Made by a program: the position numbers and the translations under genes
Shown: positions 36,306 to 45,032 of the stretch, in pieces
Layout: every line of letters begins with the position of its first letter
Numbering within the stretch: the first letter of the stretch is position 1
Source: Sandaracinus amylolyticus
GTDB lineage: Bacteria > Myxococcota_A > Polyangia > Polyangiales > Sandaracinaceae
Assembly (NCBI RefSeq): GCF_000737325.1
Contig: NZ_CP011125.1
Span: 5,766,001 to 5,830,000, forward strand
Length of the DNA stretch: 64,000 nt
Reading direction: 5' to 3'
The notes under the pieces: generated by a model
The model's database searches: none
Told to the model about the DNA's origin: nothing
What the model saw: only the letters and a program-made list of their open reading frames with translations

Positions 36306-37124
36306 GTGGCTCTCGCTCACGACATCGTGCGCGCGCCGGATGGCACGCCGACGCGCAGCCTCTTGCTCCTGCACGGCATCCTCGGCAGCGGCGCGAACCT
36401 GCGCACCATCGCGCGGCGCTTCGTGCAGGCACGTCCCGACTGGGCCGCGGTGCTCGTCGATCTGCGGCGTCACGGCGCGTCGCTCGAGGCGTCCGGGCCC
36501 GACACGCTCGCGCAGGCCGCGGAGGACGTCGCGTCGCTCGCGCGCTCGCTCGAGGCGCCGGCGCGCGCGGTGCTCGCGCACAGCTTCGGCGGGAAGGTCG
36601 CGCTGCAGTGGCTCGCGACGGAGCGCGCCGGGCTCGAGCACGCGTTCGTCGTCGACAGCACGCCGGGCGCGCGCGTGGATGCGCGTGGCTCGGAGAGCAC
36701 GGTGCGCGTGGTCGAGATGCTCGACGCGCTGCCCTACCCGTTCGCGTCGCGCGAGGCGTTCGTGAAGGCCGTGCAGGAGCAGGACCCGAGGCCCGCTATC
36801 GCGCCCTGGCTCGCGATGAGCCTGCGCCGCGGCGACGACGGCTTCCGGTTCGGGCCGCCGATCCCGTCGATCCGCGCGCTGCTCGCGTCGTACTTCGCGT
36901 CGGACCTGTGGGGCGTCGTCGAGGCGCCGCCCGAGGGCACGTCGCTGCACTTCGTGATCGGCGAGCGCTCGGGTGTGCTCGACGAGGCGGATCGCGCGCG
37001 TCTCGACGCGCTCGCGTCGCGCCAGCCGGGGCGCGTCACCGTCGATCGCCTGCCCACCGATCATTGGGTGCACGCCGAGGATCCCGAGGGCCTCGTGCGC
37101 GTGATGCTCGCGCGGATGGGCTGA
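36306..37124 (+). CDS. Alpha/beta-fold hydrolase
   Basis: From GTG 36306 the protein has 272 residues (GTG 36291 is an alternative). The fold markers are 'LLLLHGILGSGANLRTIARRF' (oxyanion loop HG), the nucleophile elbow AHSFGGKV with Ser, and a C-terminal 'DHWVHAEDPEGLV' with the catalytic His. The acid is likely the Asp in 'VVDSTPGARVDARG' or a later one. It resembles the YbfF/epoxide-hydrolase-like esterase subgroup; substrate unknown. It starts about 60 bases from the divergent dnaX and its stop is one base from the stop of the convergent GGDEF gene. Confidence 0.88.
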   Translation: MALAHDIVRAPDGTPTRSLLLLHGILGSGANLRTIARRFVQARPDWAAVLVDLRRHGASLEASGPDTLAQAAEDVASLARSLEAPARAVLAHSFGGKVALQWLATERAGLEHAFVVDSTPGARVDARGSESTVRVVEMLDALPYPFASREAFVKAVQEQDPRPAIAPWLAMSLRRGDDGFRFGPPIPSIRALLASYFASDLWGVVEAPPEGTSLHFVIGERSGVLDEADRARLDALASRQPGRVTVDRLPTDHWVHAEDPEGLVRVMLARMG

Positions 37125-37125
37125 C

Positions 37126-38235
37126 TCAGGGCGCGTGCTGCTCGAGCACCGCGTCGCTCGTCGCGGGCGCCTGCGAGTCGCGCGCGACGCGATCACCGCC
37201 GCGCCCCTTCGCGTCGTACGACGCGCGATCCGCGCGCTGCAGCAGCGTGCGCGCGTCGTCGGCGGTGCGCGCCTGCGCGAGGCCGACGCTCGCGGTCACC
37301 GGGCGATCGGCATCGAAGGTGGACCCGACCTCGCGGATGCCCTCCACGACGCGGTTCGCGACGTTCGTCCCCTGCGTCTCGTCGGTGTCGGGGAGGATCA
37401 CGACGAACTCGTCGCCGCCGTAGCGGCCGACGACGTCGGTCTCGCGCACCGAGCGCGCGAGGCCGCGCGCGAGCTCCTGGAGGAGCAGATCGCCGCGCTG
37501 GTGACCGGTGTCGTCGTTCACGCGCTTGAAGCGATCGAGGTCGACCATGATCACCGCAAGCGACTTGCCGCGCCGCACGCGCGCGAGCTCGGCGTCGATG
37601 CGCTCCATCAGGTAGCGGCGGTTGTAGAGCTGCGTGAGCGGGTCGCGCAGGCTGAGCTCCTGCAGCTTCTTGTTCGCCGCGATCAGCTCCTGCTCGCGCC
37701 GCGCGTTCTGGTGCACGAGCGCGCCGACGAGCGCGGTGAGCGCGAGCGACATGACGGTCATCATCAGTCCCGAGCCGACCGCCTCGATCGGGTCGGGCGC
37801 CGACGCGATCCACGCCGGACCGTCGGGCGCGTAGGGCAGATGGCCGGTGCTCTCCGCGACGAGCAGGACGTCGTACGCGAGCGCGCCGATCGCCGCGAGC
37901 ACGAGCCCTTCGCGCCGGCCGACGACGAGCGTGTTCATCATGCCCGCGAAGAAGTAGAGGGCGACCATCATGGTCGAGCCGCTGCCGACGCGATGCACGA
38001 TGAACGTGATCATCGCGACGTCGACGAGGCCCGAGATCATCGCGCGCGCGAGGCCGCCGATCTTCTTCCAGATCATCCACTGGAAGACGCACGCCGCGAG
38101 CATGTACGCGACGAACACCGAGAGGTGCGCCGACATCGCGGGCAGCGCGCTCGGGAGGCCGACGAGCGAGAACACCGCGAGGACGAACCGCATCGCCGCC
38201 GCGGACAAGGTGATGCGCTCGCGATCGACGAACAC
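37126..38235 (-). CDS. Membrane-bound GGDEF diguanylate cyclase
   Basis: From GTG 38235 the protein has 369 residues (ATG 38193 is also possible). The N-terminal ~195 residues hold about six transmembrane helices ('MRFVLAVFSLVGLPSALPAM', 'VALYFFAGMMNTLVVG', 'LMMTVMSLALTALVGALVH'). A short coiled coil 'NARREQELIAANKKLQELSLRD' leads to the GGDEF domain (~210-350). The active-site GGDEF is intact, and the inhibitory I-site RxxD (RETD) stands five residues upstream. It should therefore make cyclic-di-GMP under product control. It converges with the hydrolase gene and diverges from the oxidoreductase. Confidence 0.9.
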   Translation of the reverse strand: MFVDRERITLSAAAMRFVLAVFSLVGLPSALPAMSAHLSVFVAYMLAACVFQWMIWKKIGGLARAMISGLVDVAMITFIVHRVGSGSTMMVALYFFAGMMNTLVVGRREGLVLAAIGALAYDVLLVAESTGHLPYAPDGPAWIASAPDPIEAVGSGLMMTVMSLALTALVGALVHQNARREQELIAANKKLQELSLRDPLTQLYNRRYLMERIDAELARVRRGKSLAVIMVDLDRFKRVNDDTGHQRGDLLLQELARGLARSVRETDVVGRYGGDEFVVILPDTDETQGTNVANRVVEGIREVGSTFDADRPVTASVGLAQARTADDARTLLQRADRASYDAKGRGGDRVARDSQAPATSDAVLEQHAP

Positions 38236-38375
38236 GACGGCTTCGTGGCCCCCAGCGCCCGAGATCGTGACACAGAAGCGCGCGCGACGGGTGCCTCGAT
38301 CGACACCTGGCGGGTTGCGGCGATTCCCGCGCGGCACCAGTGCTGCGGCTCGCTGCAGACGGAGATGGAGCGACG

Positions 38376-39773
38376 ATGAGCGACACGCGGGCGGTGGTGG
38401 TGATCGGTGGGGGACCGGCGGCGGTGTCGGCCGCGGTGGAAGCGGCGCGACACGGCGCGGGCGTGACGCTGGTCGCGGAGGAAGCCATCGGTGGGCGCTC
38501 GACGCACGCCTCGCTCGTGCCCTCGAAGGTGCTGCTCCACCTCGTCGGCGAGCGGCGGGTGCGCAAGGTCTCGGGGCGCATCGACGCGGAGGACCTCGCG
38601 CACGTGATCGCGGAGATGGGGCGCGTCGCCGAGCACGAGGGCGCGCGGCTCTCGAAGCGGCTCGAGGACGCGGGCGTGGCGATCGTGCGCGGGCTCGCGC
38701 GCTTCGTCGCGCCCGATGCCATCGAGATCGCGCGCGAGGGCAAGGCGACGCGGCGCGAGCGCTTCGACGCGGCGGTGATCGCGACGGGGTCGGTGCCGTG
38801 GTTCCCGGCCGGGTTCTTCGGCGACGCTGCGGCGGCCGGCGGAGGGCGGCCCGACGGCGAGCGCGTCCTCGCGCCCCGGCACTTGCGCGCGCTGCGTGAT
38901 CTGCCGCGCACGATGATGGTGATCGGCGGCGGCGCGACGGGCGCCGAGGCGACCCACGCGTTCCGCGAGCTCGGCGTCGAGGTGACGTGGATCGTCGACG
39001 ACCTCGGCTTGTTGCCGGGGTTCGATCGCGAGCTCGCGGACTCGCTGGGCGACGTGCTGATGGAGCGCGGCGTGAAGATCGTGCACGGCAAGCGCGTGAC
39101 GAAGGTCGCGCGCAGCGGCGAGAGCGTGACGGCGACGCTCGACGGTGGTCGCACCTACTCGGCGGAGCGTGCGTTCGTCGCGGTGGGACGTCGCGCCGAC
39201 ACGGCGCGGCTCGGGCTCGATGCGATCGGCGTGGCGGTCGACGCGCGGAGCGGCGCGGTGGTGGTCGACGACGCGCTGCGGTCGACGAGCGTTCCGAGCG
39301 TGCTCGCGTGCGGCGACGCGGCGGGCGGCGCGTTCGTCGCGAGCAAGGCGCACGTCGAGGGATGGATCGCGGGACGTCGCGCGGCCGGGCTCGATGCGCC
39401 GCGCGTGGTCGCGAACGGCTGGGTCGAGACGGTGTACAGCGAGCCGGAGCTCGCGCTCGTGGGGCTCTCGCCGCAGCGCGCGCGGTTCGCGAAGCGCGAC
39501 GTCGACGTGCGCACGGTGTCGTTCGACGAGAGCGTGAAGGGCACGCTGCACGGCGTGGGCGTGGATCGGCACGCGCGCGGAATGCTGCGCGTGGTGTGCG
39601 ATCCCGAGACGCGCGTGGTGCTCGGGGCGAGCGCGATCGGACCGCACGCGGCGGAGGTGCTCGGTCCGATCGCGGTCGCGGTGCGGGCGAAGATGACGAT
39701 CGAAGAGCTCGGCGCGGCCGGAATGGCCGCGCCGACGTTCGGTGAGCTGGCAGGCGTGGGCGGGCGGAGCTGA
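38376..39773 (+). CDS. FAD/NAD(P)-dependent oxidoreductase lacking redox cysteines
   Basis: The 465-residue protein from ATG 38376 (GGAG ribosome binding site) has the layout of the pyridine-nucleotide-disulfide oxidoreductases. FAD motif VVIGGGPAAVSAAVEAAR is at 7-24, the NAD motif VIGGGATGAEATHAF at ~180, the second FAD motif 'VLACGDAAGG', and a C-terminal dimerisation domain. At the place of the usual CxxxxC the sequence is GGRSTHASLVPSK, so both cysteines are missing. The C-terminal H-x-H-P-T-x-x-E is reduced to MAAPTFGE. It is thus not a disulfide reductase; a transhydrogenase or quinone-type reaction is possible. A broken duplicate of its 3' end lies ~700 bases downstream. Confidence 0.88.
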   Translation: MSDTRAVVVIGGGPAAVSAAVEAARHGAGVTLVAEEAIGGRSTHASLVPSKVLLHLVGERRVRKVSGRIDAEDLAHVIAEMGRVAEHEGARLSKRLEDAGVAIVRGLARFVAPDAIEIAREGKATRRERFDAAVIATGSVPWFPAGFFGDAAAAGGGRPDGERVLAPRHLRALRDLPRTMMVIGGGATGAEATHAFRELGVEVTWIVDDLGLLPGFDRELADSLGDVLMERGVKIVHGKRVTKVARSGESVTATLDGGRTYSAERAFVAVGRRADTARLGLDAIGVAVDARSGAVVVDDALRSTSVPSVLACGDAAGGAFVASKAHVEGWIAGRRAAGLDAPRVVANGWVETVYSEPELALVGLSPQRARFAKRDVDVRTVSFDESVKGTLHGVGVDRHARGMLRVVCDPETRVVLGASAIGPHAAEVLGPIAVAVRAKMTIEELGAAGMAAPTFGELAGVGGRS

Positions 39774-39851
39774 CGCGGCCGAGCTCAGGGGCCGCCGGTG
39801 GCGGGAGCGCCTCGAGCTCATCATCGAACACGGGGCGCGATCTCGGCACGG

Positions 39852-40410
39852 GATGGGTCGGACCCATCGAGATCGAGTTTGGCGGCGGTCGCGATGGGTC
39901 GGACCTATCGAGATCGAGGTTGGCGGCGGTCGCGATGGGTCGGACCCATCGAGATCGAGTTTCGAGTCGATGAGGGATGGGTCCGACCCATCGAAATCGA
40001 GTTTCGCGTCGATGAGGGATGGGTCCGACCCATCGGGTGCCGAGTTTCGCGTCGATGAGGGATGGGTCCGACCCATCGAAATCGAGTTTCGAGTCGATGA
40101 GGGATGGGTCGGACCCATCGGGTGCGGAGCTGAAAGTCGACATGGGATGGGTCGGACCCATCGGTCGCCGACTTTCGAGTCGATGAGGGATGGGTCGGAC
40201 CCATCGAGATCGAGTTTGGCGGCGGTCGCGATGGGTCGGACCCATCGAGATCGAGGTTGGCGGCGGTCGGGATGGGTCGGACCCATCGAGATCGAGCTTC
40301 GAGTCGGTCGCGATGGGTCGGACCCATCGAGATCGAGCTTCGAGTCGGTCGGGATGGGTCGGACCCATCGAGATCGAGCTTCGAGTCGGTCGGGATGCGT
40401 CGGACCCGCT
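39852..40410. repeat. Array of 14 palindromes GATGGGTC-S-GACCCATC
   Basis: The 881-base stretch 39774-40654 has no gene. It contains fourteen 17-bp palindromes GATGGGTC-G/C-GACCCATC with starts at 39852, 39893, 39934, 39976, 40018, 40061, 40103, 40146, 40189, 40230, 40271, 40312, 40353 and 40394 (the last degenerate). The period is 41-43 bp, i.e. about four helical turns. Spacers fall into a few related types (GAGATCGAGTTTGGCGG.., GAAATCGAGTTTCG..GATGAG, GGGTGCCGAG..), so they are not unique as in CRISPR. The near 42-bp (14-codon) period keeps long frames open on both strands, which are not credible genes. Confidence 0.95.
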
Positions 40411-40458
40411 GCGGGTGATCGCGGCCGTTACAGCGCATCGCGTCGCCGTGGCCGTCAC

Positions 40459-40653
40459 CGGCACGCGCGGCATGTTGGTGTGGTGTGCGATCCCGAGACG
40501 CTCGCGTGAGCGCGATCGGGCCGCACGCGGCGGAGGGGCTGGGGCCGATCGCGGTCGCGGTGCGCGCGGGGATCACGATCGAGGAGCTCGGCGCGACCGG
40601 GGTGGCCGCGCCGACGTTCGGGAGCTGGCAGGCGTGGGCGGGCCGAGCCGAAG
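40459..40653 (+). pseudogene. Duplicated, broken 3' end of the oxidoreductase gene
   Basis: This stretch matches about 200 bases of the oxidoreductase 3' end (39567-39770), e.g. GTGTGCGATCCCGAGACG, CCGCACGCGGCGGAG and GCCGCGCCGACGTTCGG. A ~10-base deletion after GAGACG and a single-base loss in GGTGAG to GGGAG break the frame. It cannot encode the domain and marks an old tandem duplication whose upstream part is replaced by the palindrome array. Confidence 0.85.
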
Positions 40654-40654
40654 C

Positions 40655-41065
40655 TCACTCGAGAGCGTCGAGCTCGGTCACCAGGTCCGCGGCGAAACGA
40701 TCCGGCTGCGCGACGATCACTCGCTGCTCGCCGGGAACCGGGAACACCGCGACGAATCGCTGGTCCCGAGTGAGGCCGGGTGTCCATCGCTCCAGCCACG
40801 CGTCGAGATCGATGCGGACGGCCTCACAGCCCGCCCACGCGTCGACCGCGCACGCGGCTGCGTAACGGGGGTGCGGCCAGACGGCGACGTACACGGCTCC
40901 ATCGGGCGCGTCACCGCTCACGTAGCCATCGTCCGAGCGCAGGCTCCACAGAGCAGCCTCGTCCGCGATGTGCTTGACCGCGTACGCGTAGCGGTCGTCG
41001 CGGTTCAGACGGAGCACCGACGCGATCTCGCGATCGCTCGGGTGCCACCCGGTCGAGCTCGCCAC
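40655..41065 (-). CDS. DUF2750-like protein
   Basis: The 136-residue soluble protein resembles DUF2750. The family pattern is visible as 'RYAYAVKHIADEAALWSLRSDDGYV', then 'VAVWPHPRYAAACAVDAWAG', then 'IDLDAWLERWTPGL' and a final 'FVAVFPVPGEQRVIVAQPDRFAADL'. No catalytic role is known for the family; several members occur near toxin-immunity or plasmid loci, but nothing here shows that. Its stop codon lies immediately beside the broken oxidoreductase fragment, so the duplication may have ended at this gene. Confidence 0.75.
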   Translation of the reverse strand: MASSTGWHPSDREIASVLRLNRDDRYAYAVKHIADEAALWSLRSDDGYVSGDAPDGAVYVAVWPHPRYAAACAVDAWAGCEAVRIDLDAWLERWTPGLTRDQRFVAVFPVPGEQRVIVAQPDRFAADLVTELDALE

Positions 41066-41075
41066 GTCGTCTCGC

Positions 41076-43184
41076 TCAGCCCGGGCCTGCGACGCAGACG
41101 CGGTTGATGCAGGTCAGGCCCATGTCGGGGCAGCAGTCGGCGGTGGTGCTGCAGGTCTCGCCCGACTCGCGGCAGTTCTCGGGCGGAGGCGGCGAGCACA
41201 CCGGCGCGCCACCGCCCGCCGGCGGACGGCAGTCGCCGCCACAGCACTCGCTGCCGACGCTGCAGCCCTCGCCGTCCTCGCGGCACGGGCGCGGCGCCCA
41301 GTACGCGCTGATGTTCGCGCTGAGCGGGTTCTGGCCCGGGAGCCAGTAGGGCACGGCGCTCGGGTCCTCGCCGGGGGCGGCGCCGACGCGGATCGCGGCG
41401 ACCCAGATCTGCTGGCGACGCGTCAGCGGGCGCGTGACGTTTCCGCGCGGCGCGTTCCCGTAGTCGCGACGCGAGAGGAAGCTCATCCAGTAGTACTCCG
41501 GCGGATCGCCGGAGGTGAACGGCGAGAACCGCGGCTGGTAGTCGAGCCGCGCGGCGCTCGATGCGCGCGCGAGGTGGGTCACGCCCGTCCCGTCGCCGCT
41601 CATGACGTAGAGCGAGGAGAGATCACGCTCGCTGCGCGAGCCGCCGCCGTTCGCGAACGCGATGCGCTGAGAGTCGGGCGACCACGTCGGATAGCTGTCG
41701 GCGGTCGAGCCCGGGATCGTCGAGGCGACGTGGATCGTGACCGGCGAGCCGACGGTGTCCGCCGCGGGCACCGGCAGGATCGCGATGTTGCCCGTCGTGA
41801 ACTCGCCGCCCCAGCTGTTCGCGCCCTCGACGTACGCGATGCGCGTGCCGTCGGGCGACCACGCCGGGTGCGTTCCGCTCGGCGCCGTACCGCTGATCGG
41901 CACCTGCGTTCCGGCGAACGGGTCGTAGAACCGGAGCTGGCGCGTGGCGGCGTCGTGGTCGTTGTAGGCGACCACGAGACGCGTGTCGTCAGGGCTCCAC
42001 GACGAGAACCACCAGGTCAGCGAGCTTGCCGTCAGCGGGTAGACGGTGGGAGCAGGGTTGGCCGACAGGTCCGTCGTGAGATCGAAGAGGCCCCCGATGT
42101 TGTTGCCTCCGCCGAGCCGGCCGGCCATGAAGCGACCGCTGTTCGAGACGCTGTGGCAGCCGACGCAGTTCTCGCCGGTCCACGGCGACGCCGGCGGGGT
42201 CGGCATGAACGACGTGGCGCTGCCCGCGCCATCGTCGATGCGCACGATCCGCCCGGCCTCGATGTCCCAGTAGTAGACGCTGCCGGTGAGCGCGGCGCGC
42301 GCGAAGGTCATGTGGATCGTCGCGCTGCGAACGAGCTGGCCGCTCGCCGCCTCGAGACGATCGACGACGAGCTGCGCGGGCGCGTCGGGATCGGTCTGCG
42401 CGAGCGAGCGCCACGCGGTCTCGTCGACGAGCCAGTGCATCGCGGGGTCGTACGCGAGGTACGCGCGCACGGTCGCGCTCGGCTTGGTGATCGTGACGCG
42501 GAAGAGGTCACCGGGCGCCGAGGTCGTCCACTGCACGTCGGCCGGGTAGACGTTCTGCGGCATCACCACGCCGTCGAGCGGGTACACGACCGCGCTGCGC
42601 GCCGCGTCGTCGACCGGCGTGAGCGCGTCGATGCGCGTGACGTCCTCGTCGGTGACTCCGTCGCCGCGCAACGTGCGGCGGATGCTGACCGTGAGGGGCG
42701 CGGTCGCGGTGAGCACGGTGCCGCCCGGGCCGGGCACGCTCAGCGTCACGGTCGCGGCGCCGCCGATCACGCCGTTCGCGGCGAACTCGCCGCTCGGCTC
42801 GTCGAGGTCGCCGAGCGAGACGTTGTCGATCGTGAACGACGGCCCGTTCGACGGGCGCTCCACGCCGTCGTCGAAGACCGAGATCGCCATGAAGTCGACG
42901 GTCGGGCGCGAGCCGTCGATCGACTCGAGGGTCGCGGTCGCGGGCTCGATGCGCACCGAGACGATGCGGCTCGTCGGCGCGTCGATCGGCATCGCGTCGA
43001 GCCCCGGCACCGCGCCGTCCTGGCCGCGGGTGCACGCGTTGTCGATGCACATCTCGCCGGTGCGGCAGTCTCGACTGGTGTCGCAGCTGCGGCCGCCCGG
43101 CGGGTCACCACCACAGTCGCAGCCGAGCGCGAAGACGAAAGCGAAGGCGAAGAGGACGGCGGAAACGACCGGAGCGCGCGTCAT
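41076..43184 (-). CDS. PD40/TolB-like propeller lipoprotein with haem motif
   Basis: From ATG 43184 the protein has 702 residues. The lipobox is VFALGCDC, followed by a cysteine module (CDTSRDCRTGEMCIDNAC). Residues ~60-250 hold Ig-like beta domains. A single c-type haem motif CVGCHS (around 350) is next, and the following ~250 residues contain PD40/TolB beta-propeller repeats ('FSSWSPDDTRLVVAY', 'HPAWSPDGTRIAYVEG', 'YPTWSPDSQRIAFANG'). The C-terminus repeats the cysteine module (CxxxGEGCSVGSECC and CxxSGETCSTTADCC). A surface haem-carrying or metal-linked binding protein is inferred; no known family covers the whole. It is not obviously in an operon. Confidence 0.8.
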   Translation of the reverse strand: MTRAPVVSAVLFAFAFVFALGCDCGGDPPGGRSCDTSRDCRTGEMCIDNACTRGQDGAVPGLDAMPIDAPTSRIVSVRIEPATATLESIDGSRPTVDFMAISVFDDGVERPSNGPSFTIDNVSLGDLDEPSGEFAANGVIGGAATVTLSVPGPGGTVLTATAPLTVSIRRTLRGDGVTDEDVTRIDALTPVDDAARSAVVYPLDGVVMPQNVYPADVQWTTSAPGDLFRVTITKPSATVRAYLAYDPAMHWLVDETAWRSLAQTDPDAPAQLVVDRLEAASGQLVRSATIHMTFARAALTGSVYYWDIEAGRIVRIDDGAGSATSFMPTPPASPWTGENCVGCHSVSNSGRFMAGRLGGGNNIGGLFDLTTDLSANPAPTVYPLTASSLTWWFSSWSPDDTRLVVAYNDHDAATRQLRFYDPFAGTQVPISGTAPSGTHPAWSPDGTRIAYVEGANSWGGEFTTGNIAILPVPAADTVGSPVTIHVASTIPGSTADSYPTWSPDSQRIAFANGGGSRSERDLSSLYVMSGDGTGVTHLARASSAARLDYQPRFSPFTSGDPPEYYWMSFLSRRDYGNAPRGNVTRPLTRRQQIWVAAIRVGAAPGEDPSAVPYWLPGQNPLSANISAYWAPRPCREDGEGCSVGSECCGGDCRPPAGGGAPVCSPPPPENCRESGETCSTTADCCPDMGLTCINRVCVAGPG

Positions 43185-43249
43185 TGCGACACGGTACGCG
43201 TCCTCTCGGGGCGGATCACTAGCCAAATCGGCCACGATCGAGCGACATC

Positions 43250-44350
43250 TCACTCGCACGGCGCGAGATAGCCCATCGCGCGCTGGCCCACGATCAGCTC
43301 GCGGGCGTCTTCGCCGAGCTCGACCACGACCTCGAGCACCTTGGTGTCGATGCGCTCGGTCGGCTCGTCCGAGCGCACGTTCTTCCGGCCCATGCGCCTT
43401 CCGATCGCGACGACGCGACCGTCGAAGAAGCGATCGGGGAACGCGTCGACCGAGATGCGCGCCGCCGCCCCTTCGCGCACGCGCGCCACGTCGCGCTCGT
43501 CGACGTCGATGCGCGCGCGCAGACGAGAGGTGTCGCCCATCACGATCAGCGGCTCCGCGCCGCCGGGCTGCGCGTACTCGCCGACGCGGAAGTGCACCTC
43601 GAGGACCTCTCCGTCGACCGGCGCGACGATGCGCAGTCGATCGAGCGCGGCGCGCGCCTGATCGCGGCGCGCGATCGCGGCCTGCAGCTGTGCGTGCGCG
43701 ACGAGCACGTCCTCGCGACGGCCGCTCTGGCCCGCGCGCTGCCGCGCCGACGCAGTGAGCGCGCTCAGGCGATCCGCATCGGCTTGTCGTCGGGCGCGCT
43801 CGAGCTCGTCGACGGTCACGCCGCCGCCGCGCGACGCCGCCTCGAGGCGCGCGAGCACGCCGGCGGAGAGCTCTGCGCGCGCGCTCGCGGCCTGCGCGTC
43901 ACTGGTCAGCGCTTCGAGATCCTCGGCGCGCACCCCACGACGGCTGCGCACGAGCGTCGCCTCGGCCACCGCGACCTCCGCCTCGGCGGCGGCGAGCGCG
44001 GCTTGCTCGGGGCCGCTCTCGAGCTCGACGAGCAGCGTGCCCGCGGCGACGCGCTGCCCTTCTTCGACGTGCACCGCCGCGATGCGGCCCGCGACCGCCG
44101 GCGCGAGGCGCGACTCGGGGCGCGCGGGCTCGATCAGGCCGAGCCCGCCGACCCACTCGCCGTCGGGCGTGCGCAGCGTGAGGTCGTGCTGTTGGCCCGG
44201 TGTCGGCTCGGTGCGCGCGGCGATGTCGCGATCGACGTCGCGCGGCGCGGTGTCGGTGCCCGCGAGGGCGGTGCGCACGACGACGACGGTGAGCAGCGCG
44301 ACCAGGGCGATCAGCAGGACGGGGCGGAGGTATCGACGAACGACGTGCAT
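43250..44350 (-). CDS. HlyD/DevB-type membrane fusion protein
   Basis: The 366-residue adaptor has one N-terminal transmembrane helix (7-30) and split biotinyl-lipoyl halves ('GRIAAVHVEEGQRVAAGTLL' and 'RIVAPVDGEVLEVHFRVGEYA'). Between them lies a long helical hairpin (~110-215, Ala/Glu/Arg-rich), and a beta-barrel domain ends the protein. Such adaptors bridge inner-membrane exporters and TolC. Its start is one base after the ATPase gene stop, the last of the five-gene TetR-TolC-permease-ATPase-adaptor cluster, which corresponds to cyanobacterial DevBCA plus HgdD. Confidence 0.9.
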   Translation of the reverse strand: MHVVRRYLRPVLLIALVALLTVVVVRTALAGTDTAPRDVDRDIAARTEPTPGQQHDLTLRTPDGEWVGGLGLIEPARPESRLAPAVAGRIAAVHVEEGQRVAAGTLLVELESGPEQAALAAAEAEVAVAEATLVRSRRGVRAEDLEALTSDAQAASARAELSAGVLARLEAASRGGGVTVDELERARRQADADRLSALTASARQRAGQSGRREDVLVAHAQLQAAIARRDQARAALDRLRIVAPVDGEVLEVHFRVGEYAQPGGAEPLIVMGDTSRLRARIDVDERDVARVREGAAARISVDAFPDRFFDGRVVAIGRRMGRKNVRSDEPTERIDTKVLEVVVELGEDARELIVGQRAMGYLAPCE

Positions 44351-44351
44351 G

Positions 44352-45032
44352 TCAGTGTCCCTCGCTCACGATGCGGCCGTCCTCGATGTTCACGATGCGG
44401 TCCGCGAGGTGGAAGATCCGGTTGTCGTGGGTGACGACGACGACGGTGTGCCCGCCCTCGCTCGCCATCTGCTTGAGGAGCTGCGTGATGCTCATGCCGG
44501 TCTCGGCATCGAGGCTCGCGGTGGGCTCGTCGGCGAGGATGATCGGCGGCGCGCCCGCGACCGCGCGCGCGATCGCGACGCGCTGGCGCTGACCGCCGGA
44601 GAGCTCGCTCGGCAGGCGATCGGCCTTGTCGCCGAGGCCCACGCGACGCAGCAGGTGCTCGGCCTCGCGGTTCGCCTCGCGCACCGACCAGCCGCGCATG
44701 CGCATCGGGAGCGCGACGTTGTCGCGGCAGTCGAGCGACGCGACGAGGTTGTGCCCCTGGAAGATGAACCCGATGTACGAGAGGCGGAGGCGCGGCAGGT
44801 CCTTCTCGCGCTTGCCCGCGAGCGACTCCTCGAAGAGCCGCACGTCGCCGCCGCTCGGCGTGAGCACGCAGCCGAGGATCGAGAGCAGCGTGGTCTTACC
44901 GCTGCCCGAGGGGCCGTTGAGCATCACGAACTCGCCCTCGCGCGCGTGGAAGTCGACGCCGCGCAGCGCGTGCACCGCGACGCTGCCGGTGCCGTACGTC
45001 TTCGTGACGTTCGTCGCTTCGATCGTGATCAT
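44352..45032 (-). CDS. ABC transporter ATP-binding protein, DevA/MacB-like
   Basis: From ATG 45032 the protein has 226 residues. Walker A GPSGSGKTT, Q-loop 'IGFIFQGHNL', signature LSGGQRQR, Walker B 'ILADEPTASLD' and H-loop VTHD are all intact. The compact size fits the LolD/DevA subgroup. The ATG overlaps the permease stop (ATGA), so translation is coupled. It powers export by the adjacent permease. Confidence 0.94.
   Translation of the reverse strand: MITIEATNVTKTYGTGSVAVHALRGVDFHAREGEFVMLNGPSGSGKTTLLSILGCVLTPSGGDVRLFEESLAGKREKDLPRLRLSYIGFIFQGHNLVASLDCRDNVALPMRMRGWSVREANREAEHLLRRVGLGDKADRLPSELSGGQRQRVAIARAVAGAPPIILADEPTASLDAETGMSITQLLKQMASEGGHTVVVVTHDNRIFHLADRIVNIEDGRIVSEGH

Noticed and set aside
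39852-40410. CRISPR array
   Set aside because: The repeats are regular, but spacers are few related types rather than unique, repeat cores are perfect short palindromes, and no cas gene is present.
37126-40473. A 1,115-residue minus-strand open frame joining the palindrome array to the GGDEF protein
   Set aside because: The upstream part is translated repeat DNA kept open by a period near 14 codons. Homology and membrane helices begin only at the GTG/ATG near 38235/38193.
39742-40509. Plus-strand open frames through the palindrome array
   Set aside because: They show only repeated Gly-Ser-Asp-Pro-Ser peptides dictated by the DNA repeat, with no ribosome binding site, and other frames in the array are equally open.
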